A stretch of 64,000 bases of DNA from Labedaea rhizosphaerae. Lineage in GTDB: Bacteria; Actinomycetota; Actinomycetes; Mycobacteriales; Pseudonocardiaceae. Both the position numbers and the translations under genes were made by a program. The stretch lies in NCBI RefSeq assembly GCF_004362825.1, contig NZ_SNXZ01000007.1, positions 1-64,000 of the forward strand. The letters run 5' to 3'. The notes below the pieces were generated by a model. The model made no database searches, had not been told where the DNA came from, and worked only from the letters and a program-made list of their open reading frames with translations. This document shows, piece by piece, positions 28,124-36,325 of this stretch. The stretch's first letter is position 1. Every line of letters starts with the position of its first letter.

Positions 28124-28139
28124 GGTCTACTATTGGACC
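28124..28139. promoter_or_regulatory. candidate GntR operator upstream of the gamma-glutamyl operon
   Basis: GGTCTACTATTGGACC is an imperfect palindrome (12 of 16 positions) in the AT-richest part of the divergent region, 37 bases upstream of the ligase start. The GGTC/GACC ends resemble FadR-type half-sites. Overlap with the operon promoter is likely; binding by the operon-encoded GntR protein is inferred. Confidence 0.45.
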
Positions 28140-28190
28140 ATTGGGCGAGGGTGTCAAGCCGGTCGGTGGATGCGGTCCGTGAACCGGCCG

Positions 28191-28196
28191 TAGACT
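28191..28196 (+). promoter_or_regulatory. -10 element of the MFS promoter
   Basis: TAGACT fits TANNNT. Transcription would start near 28203, which places the GTG at 28201 outside the mRNA and favours the start at 28276. Confidence 0.35.
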
Positions 28197-28275
28197 CTGC
28201 GTGGCCGTGCGAAGCCTGTCCGGCGGGAGCGCTTCCGGCCACTTCCTGGTGGACGGCTGGAGGGGGCGGGCGCTC

Positions 28276-29550
28276 GTGACCGTGGTCGACACCCGGGCAG
28301 AGGTGTCGAGGTTCCTCGGCGTGTGGCTGCCGACCTTCTTGACCTCGACCTCCCTGACCCTGGCCACGTTCGGGCTCAACTGGTGGATCGCGGGCACCCC
28401 GAACGGTCGTGCCAACCTCGGCGTCGTGGTCGGGGTGGCCAACATCGTCGCCGTGGTCGTGGTGGCGTTGCTGTCGGGCGTCCTTGATCGCAAGCACCGG
28501 GCGCGTTCGACGATCGCGATCCTGTTGTGCGCCATCGTTGTGGTGGCCACCGCCGACGTGGTGTTCCTGGCCTCCGCGAGCTTCGCGGTGCTGGCGTTCG
28601 CGACCGTCTGCTACATCGCGATCGAGGTGCTGCGCTCGAACTACCTGGCGGTCATGGAGACCACCAACGCCGACCTCGCGCCCCGGCACTGGTCCGCCGA
28701 ACGCGTGGCCACCCTGATCCAGAGCCAGCCGCAGGTCGAACGCATCGCCGTACCGGCCGTCGGCGGGGCGTTGATCGCCGCCGGTGCGCTCTACCTGCTG
28801 CCGATCCTGGGCGCCGTGCTGCTCTGCGTCGTGCTGGCGACGCTCTTCTTCACCTTCCGTCACTTCGCCTCGGTCAGCCGGGACGAGGACGCGGCGCCAC
28901 CGGGCGGCTGGCTGCGCACCGTGCGCAGCGACGTCCGGGCGTCGGTCGCGTTCATCCGCCGCGACCCGGACCTGATCTTCATGCTGGTGATCGGCGTCCT
29001 GATCAACGTCGTCTCCTACCCGTTCTACAGCCTGCTGCCCGCCTACATCTCCCGCTACCACCTGGCCGCGCCGGACCAGGCGACGCTCTACGGCCGGGCC
29101 GGCATCGCCTACGGGATCGGGTTGCTGGTCGGCACGCTGGTCATGATCCGGGTCGGGCGGCACGCCACGAAGCCGCGGATCGGCCGGGCCGCGCTCGCGC
29201 TCGCCATCGACTGCGTGGTGCTGCTCGTGACCAACTCCTTCGACAGCCCGGTCGTGTTGATCGTGAACATGACCTTGGTCGGCGGGTTGCTGGTGGTCTG
29301 CTCGACGACGACGGGCGCGATCTGGCTGCACCGCGTGCCCGCGGACGTGCGGGTGCGCGTGTTCAGCGTGCGCCGCCTGGCCATCTTCTCCAGCATTCCC
29401 TTGGGCACCAGCCTCATGGGCTTCGGCGGCACCGCTCTGGGCTATCCGCAGTACCTGCGCATCCACCTGTGCGTCGTGCTCGTGGTGCTGGCGATCGCGT
29501 GGGTGCTGCGCGTGCGCCGAGGACGGCGTGCGGAGTTAGCTCAGGAATAA
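28276..29550 (+). CDS. MFS transporter
   Basis: The 424-residue product has about 12 hydrophobic segments and the layout of an MFS exporter of the enterobactin/macrolide-efflux (MFS_3) type, with a cytoplasmic loop near residues 195-210 (FRHFASVSRDEDAAPPG). Start at GTG 28276, preceded by GGAGGGGGCGG; GTG 28201 would add 25 residues but lies at the presumed transcription start. It diverges from the gamma-glutamyl operon and converges on the ATP-grasp gene, overlapping its end by 15 bases. The substrate is unknown. Confidence 0.82.
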   Translation: MTVVDTRAEVSRFLGVWLPTFLTSTSLTLATFGLNWWIAGTPNGRANLGVVVGVANIVAVVVVALLSGVLDRKHRARSTIAILLCAIVVVATADVVFLASASFAVLAFATVCYIAIEVLRSNYLAVMETTNADLAPRHWSAERVATLIQSQPQVERIAVPAVGGALIAAGALYLLPILGAVLLCVVLATLFFTFRHFASVSRDEDAAPPGGWLRTVRSDVRASVAFIRRDPDLIFMLVIGVLINVVSYPFYSLLPAYISRYHLAAPDQATLYGRAGIAYGIGLLVGTLVMIRVGRHATKPRIGRAALALAIDCVVLLVTNSFDSPVVLIVNMTLVGGLLVVCSTTTGAIWLHRVPADVRVRVFSVRRLAIFSSIPLGTSLMGFGGTALGYPQYLRIHLCVVLVVLAIAWVLRVRRGRRAELAQE

Positions 29551-30483
29551 CCGGTCGTGGTGTCGCGCGTAGGCGGTGAACCGGGCCTCGGCCACGCCGG
29601 TGTCCTCGCCTGCGGCGTTGGGGCCGTAGCTGCCGTCAAGCTCCACTTCGGACAGATGGAAGTCGGTGCCGTCGAAGAGGAAATCGGCGCAGAAGTACGG
29701 GATCGGGAACTTCTCGGCGAGGTAGCCGACCACCTTCTCCAGTTCCGGTGGCAGCTCGACGAATTCGGCCGTGCCGCCGCGCCCGATGTTGGCCGCGACC
29801 TCACCGGGGGCCGGTGAACGGCGCATCGTGGTGTGGACCCGGCCGTCGACGAAGTACAACCGGTAGTCCACGGTCCCCGCGCCCAGGAACGGCTGGCAGA
29901 CCAGATCGCAGTCCGCGGCCGCGGCCAGCGACGCGACCTCGCGGACCTGGCGCTCGTCCTCGGCCTTGAACACGCCCATGCCACCGAGCCACCCGGACGG
30001 CTTGACGATGACCGGGTACGGGAGCTCGGCCAGCGACGCCGCGCCGACGACCGACTCGTGCCGGCCGGTGCCGAAGCGGAACGTCGGGATCGGCGGGATG
30101 GGGCAGTCGGCCAGGTACAACGCAGTGGTCAGCTTGTCGGTCGCGATCCACGACAGCTCGGGCGGCGTCGGCAGGTAGAACCCCAAGTGCCGCAACAACG
30201 TGAAGGCGGACATCGTCCGGAACGCGTCGCCGAGCTGGTGGGGGAGCGTGTACAGCGCCGTGACGAAGATCGTGTCGGCCGGGGTCACCGCTTGCCCGTC
30301 GACGAACACCTGTGGCGTCGGCCCGCCGATCGCGTCGACGACGATCGAGCCGGGATCCTCCAGTTCGAAGGACAACCCGCACCGCGCGGCCGCGGCCCGG
30401 TAGTGACCCCAGAGCTTCTTCTCCGAGGCCGCCCGGCGTTGCGCCGTCCCGCGGTCCGGGATGATCCACCAGAGATTGCGCAC
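29536..30483 (-). CDS. ATP-grasp ligase (RimK-like fold)
   Basis: The 315-residue protein (GTG at 30483, MRNLWWIIPDRG) shows the ATP-grasp core: PYPVIVKPSGWLGGMGVFKA for the ATP-binding Lys and glycine-rich loop, DCDLVCQPFLGAGTVDYRLYFVDG, and the metal-binding region PYFCADFLFDGTDFHLSEVELDGSYG. ATP-grasp enzymes join a carboxylate to an amine through an acyl-phosphate. The substrate is not evident. Its stop overlaps the convergent MFS gene; ligase plus exporter pairs are known in dipeptide natural product loci such as BacD/BacE, a possible parallel. Confidence 0.75.
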   Translation of the reverse strand: MRNLWWIIPDRGTAQRRAASEKKLWGHYRAAAARCGLSFELEDPGSIVVDAIGGPTPQVFVDGQAVTPADTIFVTALYTLPHQLGDAFRTMSAFTLLRHLGFYLPTPPELSWIATDKLTTALYLADCPIPPIPTFRFGTGRHESVVGAASLAELPYPVIVKPSGWLGGMGVFKAEDERQVREVASLAAAADCDLVCQPFLGAGTVDYRLYFVDGRVHTTMRRSPAPGEVAANIGRGGTAEFVELPPELEKVVGYLAEKFPIPYFCADFLFDGTDFHLSEVELDGSYGPNAAGEDTGVAEARFTAYARHHDRLFLS

Positions 30484-30686
30484 CCTTGAAACCCCCACTC
30501 GGAAAACGCCGATCACTTCGCGCCACCGGATGGTAGCGGTGCGCACCGACACCACCACGCAGCGATTGCGGCGCAGCTCGAAGAGGGCCCGATCGGACGG
30601 CGGTTGTTTCCCGACGGCACCCAGTGCCCAGCGGTCCCGCGCGCTCCGAGATGATCACGCGCAGCCAGCCGACCCCAGGAGTGATC

Positions 30687-31382
30687 ATGTCCGGAGCCAG
30701 TGGTTTAGCCCGTTTCTGCCTGGCCGCGCTGGCGGCCTGCGCTCTCGCCACGGTGTCGGCCGGGTGCGACCCGGTCGACGTGGGACCGGCGCAGGGGGAC
30801 GGGTCGGTGAGCGCCGGCAGCAGCGACCTGCCCGCGCCCCGGTCGGACGAGGCAGCGCAGTTGCTGGCCGGGCTGACGGTCCGCGTCGCCGACACCGGCG
30901 CCCACTACAAGCGTGCGGACTGGGGCGACTGGGAATACGACCCCGGCACCAAGTGCAACACCCGTGAGCAGGTCCTGCGCCGCGACGGCCACGGCATCAA
31001 GACCGACAGCCAGTGCCGCTCGACCTGCCCCGAGGGCGCGCAGGCGTGCTGGACGTCGCTCTACGACGGCGTGGCGGTGACGTCGGCGAGCAAGCTGCAG
31101 ATCGACCACGTGGTCCCGGTCTCCGAGGCGGCGCACTCCGGCGCCCGGCCGTGGTCCAAGGCCCAGCGCGAGGCGTTCTACAACGACACGGACAACCTCG
31201 TGGCGGTTTCGGTGCACAGCAACGAATCCAAGGGCGACCGCGACCCGGCCGTGTGGCGCCCGCCTGCCCACGACGCCTGGTGCCTGTATGCCCGCGCGTA
31301 CATTCACGTCAAGGCCAAGTACAAGCTCACCATCGACCAAGCCGAACACGACGCGTTGGTCTCGATGCTGCACACCTGCTGA
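30687..31382 (+). CDS. secreted HNH nuclease lipoprotein (DUF1524-like)
   Basis: The 231-residue product begins with a signal peptide ending in a lipobox (ATVSAGC, Cys about residue 27), so it is exported and lipid-anchored. The mature part matches secreted DUF1524/HNH endonucleases: CNTREQVLRRDG, two Cys pairs, IDHVVPVSEAAHSGA with the catalytic Asp-His, and AVSVHSNESKGDRDPAVWRPP. It likely degrades DNA or RNA outside the cell. ATG at 30687 follows AGGAG. The stop is one base from the start of the next gene, so the partner is translationally coupled. Confidence 0.85.
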   Translation: MSGASGLARFCLAALAACALATVSAGCDPVDVGPAQGDGSVSAGSSDLPAPRSDEAAQLLAGLTVRVADTGAHYKRADWGDWEYDPGTKCNTREQVLRRDGHGIKTDSQCRSTCPEGAQACWTSLYDGVAVTSASKLQIDHVVPVSEAAHSGARPWSKAQREAFYNDTDNLVAVSVHSNESKGDRDPAVWRPPAHDAWCLYARAYIHVKAKYKLTIDQAEHDALVSMLHTC

Positions 31383-31383
31383 C

Positions 31384-31971
31384 ATGGGGGTGGACGTCTT
31401 CGCGCTGGTCACCGCGTGGGAGCCGGCGGTCGCCGCGTACCGCGCCGCGGATGGGCTGGACTTCTACTGGGACGCCAACGTGGCGCGCAACCAACGGTTC
31501 CTCGCGGGCGACGAGAGCGACGACCTGCCGGAACTGCCGTTCCTGACGGAGGTCGAGCTGCCGGGCGGGCGCAGCTCCTACCTCTGCGCGGGGGAGTACT
31601 ACGACTTCCTCCGCCCGCACCTGCCCACGCCGATGCGCGCCGCGGCCGATGCCACCTTCGGACTGTTGCTGCCGCATCTCGGCCCGGAGTGGGCGCCCCC
31701 GCGCCACGATGACCTGGCGGCCGATGCCGGGATCGAGCCCAGTGCCAACGTCCTCTACGCACTGCGCCCGGAGTCGGTCCGCGACGTGCTCGCCGGGCAA
31801 CCGCCGTGGGAAGAGGTGCTGGCCATTGCCGAGCGGTACCCCGTGCGGCCGGAACCGGAGCCCAACTACGCCAACGAGGACACGTTCCAGCTCACGGCCT
31901 GGCAGCACCTCGCCACCCTGGCGAGCGCGTCAGCGGACGGCCGGGGCGTCGTCACCGTGATCTCCTACTGA
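31384..31971 (+). CDS. acidic hypothetical protein coupled to the HNH nuclease
   Basis: The 195-residue soluble protein is acidic and rich in Pro and aromatic residues (FYWDANVARNQRFL, SSYLCAGEYYDFLRP). There is no signal peptide or membrane segment. I do not recognise the family. The ATG lies one base after the nuclease TGA with no independent ribosome binding site beyond CTGACATGG, so its translation depends on the upstream gene. Size, charge and coupling are what one expects of an immunity or chaperone protein for the nuclease, but that is a guess. Confidence 0.6.
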   Translation: MGVDVFALVTAWEPAVAAYRAADGLDFYWDANVARNQRFLAGDESDDLPELPFLTEVELPGGRSSYLCAGEYYDFLRPHLPTPMRAAADATFGLLLPHLGPEWAPPRHDDLAADAGIEPSANVLYALRPESVRDVLAGQPPWEEVLAIAERYPVRPEPEPNYANEDTFQLTAWQHLATLASASADGRGVVTVISY

Positions 31972-32052
31972 GCGACCTCCGAAGCCAGTGCGGAGCCTTG
32001 TGAGCCAGCACGAGACGATGTCAGGCGTAGTCCCCGAGATTCGGTGGTGGTG

Positions 32053-34320
32053 ATGAGCAAGCGGCTCGTGCTGCAGGCTGCCCGGCACGGCGAGTGGGCG
32101 GAGCTTGCCGGTCGCCGGATATCGGCGGAAGCCGTGCGCCTGGTCTGCCTGGACGAATCGCACCTGGACCCTCGGGGCGTGCGGATCCGCGGTGCCGAGG
32201 TGACCGGAATGCTCGATCTCAGTGGTGTGTCGATGGCTGTGCCACTGCGTTTCGACGGCTGCACGTTCACGGACGAGCTCCGCGTCGAAGGGGCGAGCCT
32301 GCACGAACTCGCCCTCACGGACTGCCGGCTGAGTGGGGGAGTGCGGGCCAACGGTGTGCACGTCGCGCACGACCTGGATCTTTCCGGCTCGCACGTGAGC
32401 GGCGCGATAGCGACGGCCGTGAGTGCCAACCGGGCCGCGATCTGGTTGTGCGAAGCGGAAATCGGCGGGCGGCTGTTGTGCCACGGCACCCGCGTGGACG
32501 GCGACGCCGACCGCTCCTTGTTTGCCGACCTGCTGCTGGTGCGCGGGTCGATCCAACTGCTGGACTTCGTCGCGCGAGCCGAGGTTCGGCTGTACAACGC
32601 GAAGATCCACGGGTCGATCGATTGCACCGGCGCGCGTGTGTCCCCGGGCCAGCTGGCCATCAACCTCGCCAACGCGGCAGTCGGCGGCAGCGTCGTGCTC
32701 GCCGAGATGCACGTCAACGGCTGGATCGCGATGAGCTCGGTGCGGATCGGCGCGCATTTCGTGGTGCGGGACACGGAGTTGCACGACGACGGCAGTGGTG
32801 TCGTTCGCCGGACGGACAAATACGCGACCGGTCGGACGCCGGACACGGTGCTCTGGGCGCAACGCCTGTCGGTCAACGGGACGGTGAGCTTCGAGAGCGC
32901 CTGCCGGACCCGCGGTCGGCTGGACTTCTCCCTCGGGGATTTCGGTGGCGTGCGGTTCGACTCGGGCTGCGTGCTCGAAGCCCCGGACGACGTTGCCCTC
33001 GACCTGACCAACGCGGAACTCCGGTCTGGCCTGATCATGCACAAGGGCGTGGACGTCGCGGGCACCGTGCGGATCGAGGGCGCAGCGATCAACGGAAATC
33101 TGACGCTGCAACGAATCTCGATGCGAAGGCCGGCCGGCCTGGCGCTGCTCGCCGCCAGTTCGGTCCGGGTGGCGGGCGACGTCGAGCTCGAAGGGATTCA
33201 CACCGACGGCGGCACGCTCAACTTCCGCGCCGCCGACCTGGGCAACAACCTGGACGCCAGCGGCGCGGTGCTGCGCAACCAGGAAGGGCTCACCCTGCGG
33301 CTGCTCGGCACCCGGGTCCGCGGCTCGGTGCGGCTCACGTCCGGGTTCAGCTCGGCGGGTGGGGTCGAACTGCGCAGGTCGGTCATCGAGGGCCGGCTCG
33401 ACCTGCGCGGCGGTGAGTTCGTCCGCGTGGTGCCGGGCGGGCCGCAACGCCTGGCCATCGACGCCGAGTGGGCCAACGTGCAGGGCGGGATGTACCTCGG
33501 CTGGCGGCGCGTGACGTCCAGCGTCAGCTTCCAGGCCAGCCGGACCACCGTGCTGGCCGACGACCCGGACCGCTGGCCGGAGCGGTTCGTGATCAGCGGG
33601 ATGACCTACGAGCGGTTCGGTTCGCTCGGCCCCGATCACGACCACGTGTGGGACGGTCGGGCACGGGCGCGCTGGCTGGCCCGGCAGGCGTCGTTCGATT
33701 CGGGCGCCTACGAGCAGGCTGCCACGGTGTTCCGCCAGCACGGCCGCCGCGCCGACGCCGAGCACCTGCTGATCATGCAGCGCAAGCATGCGCTGCGCGA
33801 GCAGAACTCGCTGGGGCGCCCGCTCGGGCGCTGGCTGCGGGTCGCGGTCAATCGGCTGTACGGCATGTTCGGGTTCGGCTACCGCCCCGGCCGCGCGGGC
33901 TGGCCGCTGGTGCTCTTGCTCGCTCTGGTTTTCCTGATCGCCCTGCTTCCCTTCGGCGCCAACACGATGCGCACCACCGACGACCGCGGCAACGTCTACG
34001 CCCCCACCGGCCGCGTCGTCACCATCGACCCGGCCGACAAGGCGGCGGACCTCGGTCCTGACTACGTCGTGCCGGCGGCGACGCCGGCTCGGCCCGATGC
34101 CTGTGGCGACGGGCAGGTCCGGTGCTACAACCCGTTCTTCTACGCGGTCGACACGGTCGTGCCGCTTATCTCGCTGAACCAGCGCTCGACGTGGTACCCG
34201 GACTCGCACGCGGCCGGTGGCTGGCTCATCGAGTTGACTCTCGACCTCGCCACGCTGCTCGGCTGGGGCCTGTCGTCGATCCTGGTGCTGTCCGCCGCAC
34301 AGCTGGCCCGCAACGTCTAA
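32053..34320 (+). CDS. large beta-helix membrane protein
   Basis: The 755-residue protein is mostly a long series of about 20-residue beta-strand repeats of the form G-x-L-x-L-x-G-x-x-I (for example RGAEVTGMLDLSGVSM, GGRLLCHGTRVDGD, RRSVIEGRLDLRGGEF), which suggests a right-handed beta-helix like that of bactofilins. The last 160 residues carry two membrane helices (WPLVLLLALVFLIALLPF and LATLLGWGLSSILVLSA). Similar actinobacterial proteins are sometimes labelled membrane-associated oxidoreductase, but no cofactor motif is visible. The start is unclear: three GTG codons (32044-32052) precede the ATG. Its last four bases overlap the sigma factor gene. Confidence 0.65.
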   Translation: MSKRLVLQAARHGEWAELAGRRISAEAVRLVCLDESHLDPRGVRIRGAEVTGMLDLSGVSMAVPLRFDGCTFTDELRVEGASLHELALTDCRLSGGVRANGVHVAHDLDLSGSHVSGAIATAVSANRAAIWLCEAEIGGRLLCHGTRVDGDADRSLFADLLLVRGSIQLLDFVARAEVRLYNAKIHGSIDCTGARVSPGQLAINLANAAVGGSVVLAEMHVNGWIAMSSVRIGAHFVVRDTELHDDGSGVVRRTDKYATGRTPDTVLWAQRLSVNGTVSFESACRTRGRLDFSLGDFGGVRFDSGCVLEAPDDVALDLTNAELRSGLIMHKGVDVAGTVRIEGAAINGNLTLQRISMRRPAGLALLAASSVRVAGDVELEGIHTDGGTLNFRAADLGNNLDASGAVLRNQEGLTLRLLGTRVRGSVRLTSGFSSAGGVELRRSVIEGRLDLRGGEFVRVVPGGPQRLAIDAEWANVQGGMYLGWRRVTSSVSFQASRTTVLADDPDRWPERFVISGMTYERFGSLGPDHDHVWDGRARARWLARQASFDSGAYEQAATVFRQHGRRADAEHLLIMQRKHALREQNSLGRPLGRWLRVAVNRLYGMFGFGYRPGRAGWPLVLLLALVFLIALLPFGANTMRTTDDRGNVYAPTGRVVTIDPADKAADLGPDYVVPAATPARPDACGDGQVRCYNPFFYAVDTVVPLISLNQRSTWYPDSHAAGGWLIELTLDLATLLGWGLSSILVLSAAQLARNV

Positions 34321-35285
34321 CGTGCCTCGGCGACCTCCGGGAAGCCGAACAACGCGACCAGCGCCGGGTCGTGGAACTCGGTCACGCGGGCGATTCCGGC
34401 GGCGGTCGCGGTCAGCACGACGATCCCGTGAGCCCGCAGCTCACCGTCCGCGTCCCGGTGGTACACCGCTGCGGCGGGTTGGCCGTTGGCCGTCGTCGGG
34501 AGCAGGCGCCAGTCGCCCGCAGCGCCCAGCACGTATGTCGCGAGCAGCCGGATGCAGTTGACCCGCCCGGCCTGCCAGTCGCGGAAGGGCGTCGCCTCGA
34601 GCGTCGCGTCCGTGCGCAACACCTGTTCCAGCAGGCTCGCGTCCGCCCGCTCGAAGGCCGCGATGTAGCCCTCGAGCAGGGCACGCGCTCGCTGATCGGT
34701 GGGTTCGAGCAGCTCGGCGGGCTCGACTGAACCGAGACGGGCACGGGCGCGCTGCAGCCCGCTCTTGACCGCCGCCGTCGTCGTGCCGAGGATGTCCGCG
34801 GTCTCGGCGGCCGAGAACGCCAGCACCTCACGCAGGATGAGGATCGCGCGTTGCCGTGCCGGCAGGTGCTGCAGGCTCGCGATGAGGGCGAGCCGCACCG
34901 ACTCGCGGGCGACCACCGTCTCGGCCGAGTCCGGCAGCGGCTCCAGCCACAAGACCTCGCCAGGCCGGACCTGACGAGGCGGCCCGGGTTCGTCCTGGGG
35001 ACCGGCCAGGCCCGAGGGCAGCAACCGGATCCGGCGCGGCGCCAACGCGGTCAGGCAGACGTTGGTGGCGATCTTGTAGAGCCACGACCGGACCGAGGCG
35101 CGCCCCTCGAAGCCATCGAAGGCACGCCACGCCCGAAGGTACGTCTCCTGCACCAGGTCCTCGGCGTCCTGGGCCGAGCCGACCAGGCGGTAGCAGTGCG
35201 CCAGCAACTCCCGCCGGAACCGCGAGGTCTCGGCGGCGAAACGCGCCTGGTCCGCCGTCATGCGCGCGAGCGTAAGCGGTGGCAT
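34317..35285 (-). CDS. ECF sigma factor with SnoaL-like C-terminus (SigX5/TIGR02960-like)
   Basis: The 322-residue protein has region 2 (RELLAHCYRLVGSAQDAEDLVQETYLRAWRAFDGF, core DAEDLVQETYLRAW), region 4 (LPARQRAILILREVLAFSAAETADIL) and a C-terminal NTF2/SnoaL-like domain of about 120 residues. Such sigma factors control their own activity through this extension instead of an anti-sigma factor. The ATG at 35285 shares its A with the TGA of the dehydrogenase gene upstream (TGATG), so translation is coupled. The convergent beta-helix gene overlaps its end by four bases. Confidence 0.85.
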   Translation of the reverse strand: MPPLTLARMTADQARFAAETSRFRRELLAHCYRLVGSAQDAEDLVQETYLRAWRAFDGFEGRASVRSWLYKIATNVCLTALAPRRIRLLPSGLAGPQDEPGPPRQVRPGEVLWLEPLPDSAETVVARESVRLALIASLQHLPARQRAILILREVLAFSAAETADILGTTTAAVKSGLQRARARLGSVEPAELLEPTDQRARALLEGYIAAFERADASLLEQVLRTDATLEATPFRDWQAGRVNCIRLLATYVLGAAGDWRLLPTTANGQPAAAVYHRDADGELRAHGIVVLTATAAGIARVTEFHDPALVALFGFPEVAEAR

Positions 35286-36220
35286 CAGGGCCGCAACGCC
35301 AGCTTGCCGACCGTCGCCCGTGCCTCCAGCTCGGCCAGCGCCTTGGCGCCGTGGGCCAGGTCGTAGACGGTGGGGTTCGCGGGCACCACAACTCCCGCAC
35401 CGATGAGCGCGAACAGCTCGCCCATCACCTCGCCGAAGAGCTGCGGCGCGGACTGGATCAGCACGCCGAGGTTGAGACCGATGAGCTGGACCTGGTGTTG
35501 GTAGACCAGCTCCCAGTTGGTGACCGCGGCCTCGCCGCCGGCCAAGCCGTAGACGACGACCCGGCCGGTGACCCGCTTGGCGGCGGCCAAGCCGGCCGCG
35601 AAGGTGGCGCCACCTGCCGACTCCAACACCACGTCGACCTCGCCGGCGAGGTGGTCGAGGGAGTCGAGCACCTCGTCGGCCCCCAACGCCCGCACCGTGT
35701 CGTGCTTGGCGGGCGAGGCGACGGCGATCACGGTCGCGCCGTGGTGCTTGGCCAGCCGCACCGCGGCCTGCCCGGTCGCGCCCGCCGCCGCCTGGACCAG
35801 CACGGTCTCGCCGGCGGCGACGCGGCCCAGCTTGAGTGCGGCGAGGGCGGTGGGCCAGTTGACGGCCAGGCCCAGCGCCTGCTCGGCGCTCCAGCCCGGC
35901 GGCACCGGCGTCGCCGTGGGCAGAACCACGTACTCGGCGAACGCCCCGTCGCCGACACCGAACACGAGGGTGCCGGGCTGGGGCCCGGTCGCCCCTTCTC
36001 CTAGCGCCACGACCTCGCCGACCGCCTCGAACCCCGCGAGGTAAGGCGGCTGCGGGCCGTGGAAGAACGTGCCGTGGGCCTTGGAGAGGTCGGCGAAGTT
36101 GACCCCGGCGGCGGTGACCCGGATCAGCACCTCACCCCGGCGCGGGCTCGGCACCGGCGCGTCGGTGATCAAGGACAGGTCCTGCGGCCCGTTCAGCGAA
36201 CTCTGGCGCAGGGCACGCAT
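35285..36220 (-). CDS. zinc-type alcohol dehydrogenase-like quinone oxidoreductase
   Basis: The 311-residue MDR enzyme has MRALRQSSLNGPQDLSL at the start, a GroES-like N-terminal domain, and a Rossmann half with LVQAAAGATGQAAVRLAKHHG. Zinc-binding Cys/His clusters are absent, so it belongs to the zinc-free quinone reductase branch: NADPH-dependent reduction of quinones or enones. The ATG at 36220 was chosen over an in-frame extension of 18 codons because it begins the family's N-terminal pattern. The TGA overlaps the sigma factor start, so both are on one transcript. Confidence 0.85.
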   Translation of the reverse strand: MRALRQSSLNGPQDLSLITDAPVPSPRRGEVLIRVTAAGVNFADLSKAHGTFFHGPQPPYLAGFEAVGEVVALGEGATGPQPGTLVFGVGDGAFAEYVVLPTATPVPPGWSAEQALGLAVNWPTALAALKLGRVAAGETVLVQAAAGATGQAAVRLAKHHGATVIAVASPAKHDTVRALGADEVLDSLDHLAGEVDVVLESAGGATFAAGLAAAKRVTGRVVVYGLAGGEAAVTNWELVYQHQVQLIGLNLGVLIQSAPQLFGEVMGELFALIGAGVVVPANPTVYDLAHGAKALAELEARATVGKLALRP

Positions 36221-36325
36221 GGTGGCGGGAAGGCTCAAGGCAGTCGGCTCTCTGGTCGCGGCCTGCCTCGGCACGGCAGGCTCTCGACCAGGTAGACCTC
36301 GGCCACCGCCGAAAGGAATCGAGGG

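Noticed and set aside
28201-28275. Upstream GTG start (28201) for the MFS gene
   Set aside because: It falls at or before the transcription start expected from TAGACT at 28191; the GTG at 28276 has a good ribosome binding site.
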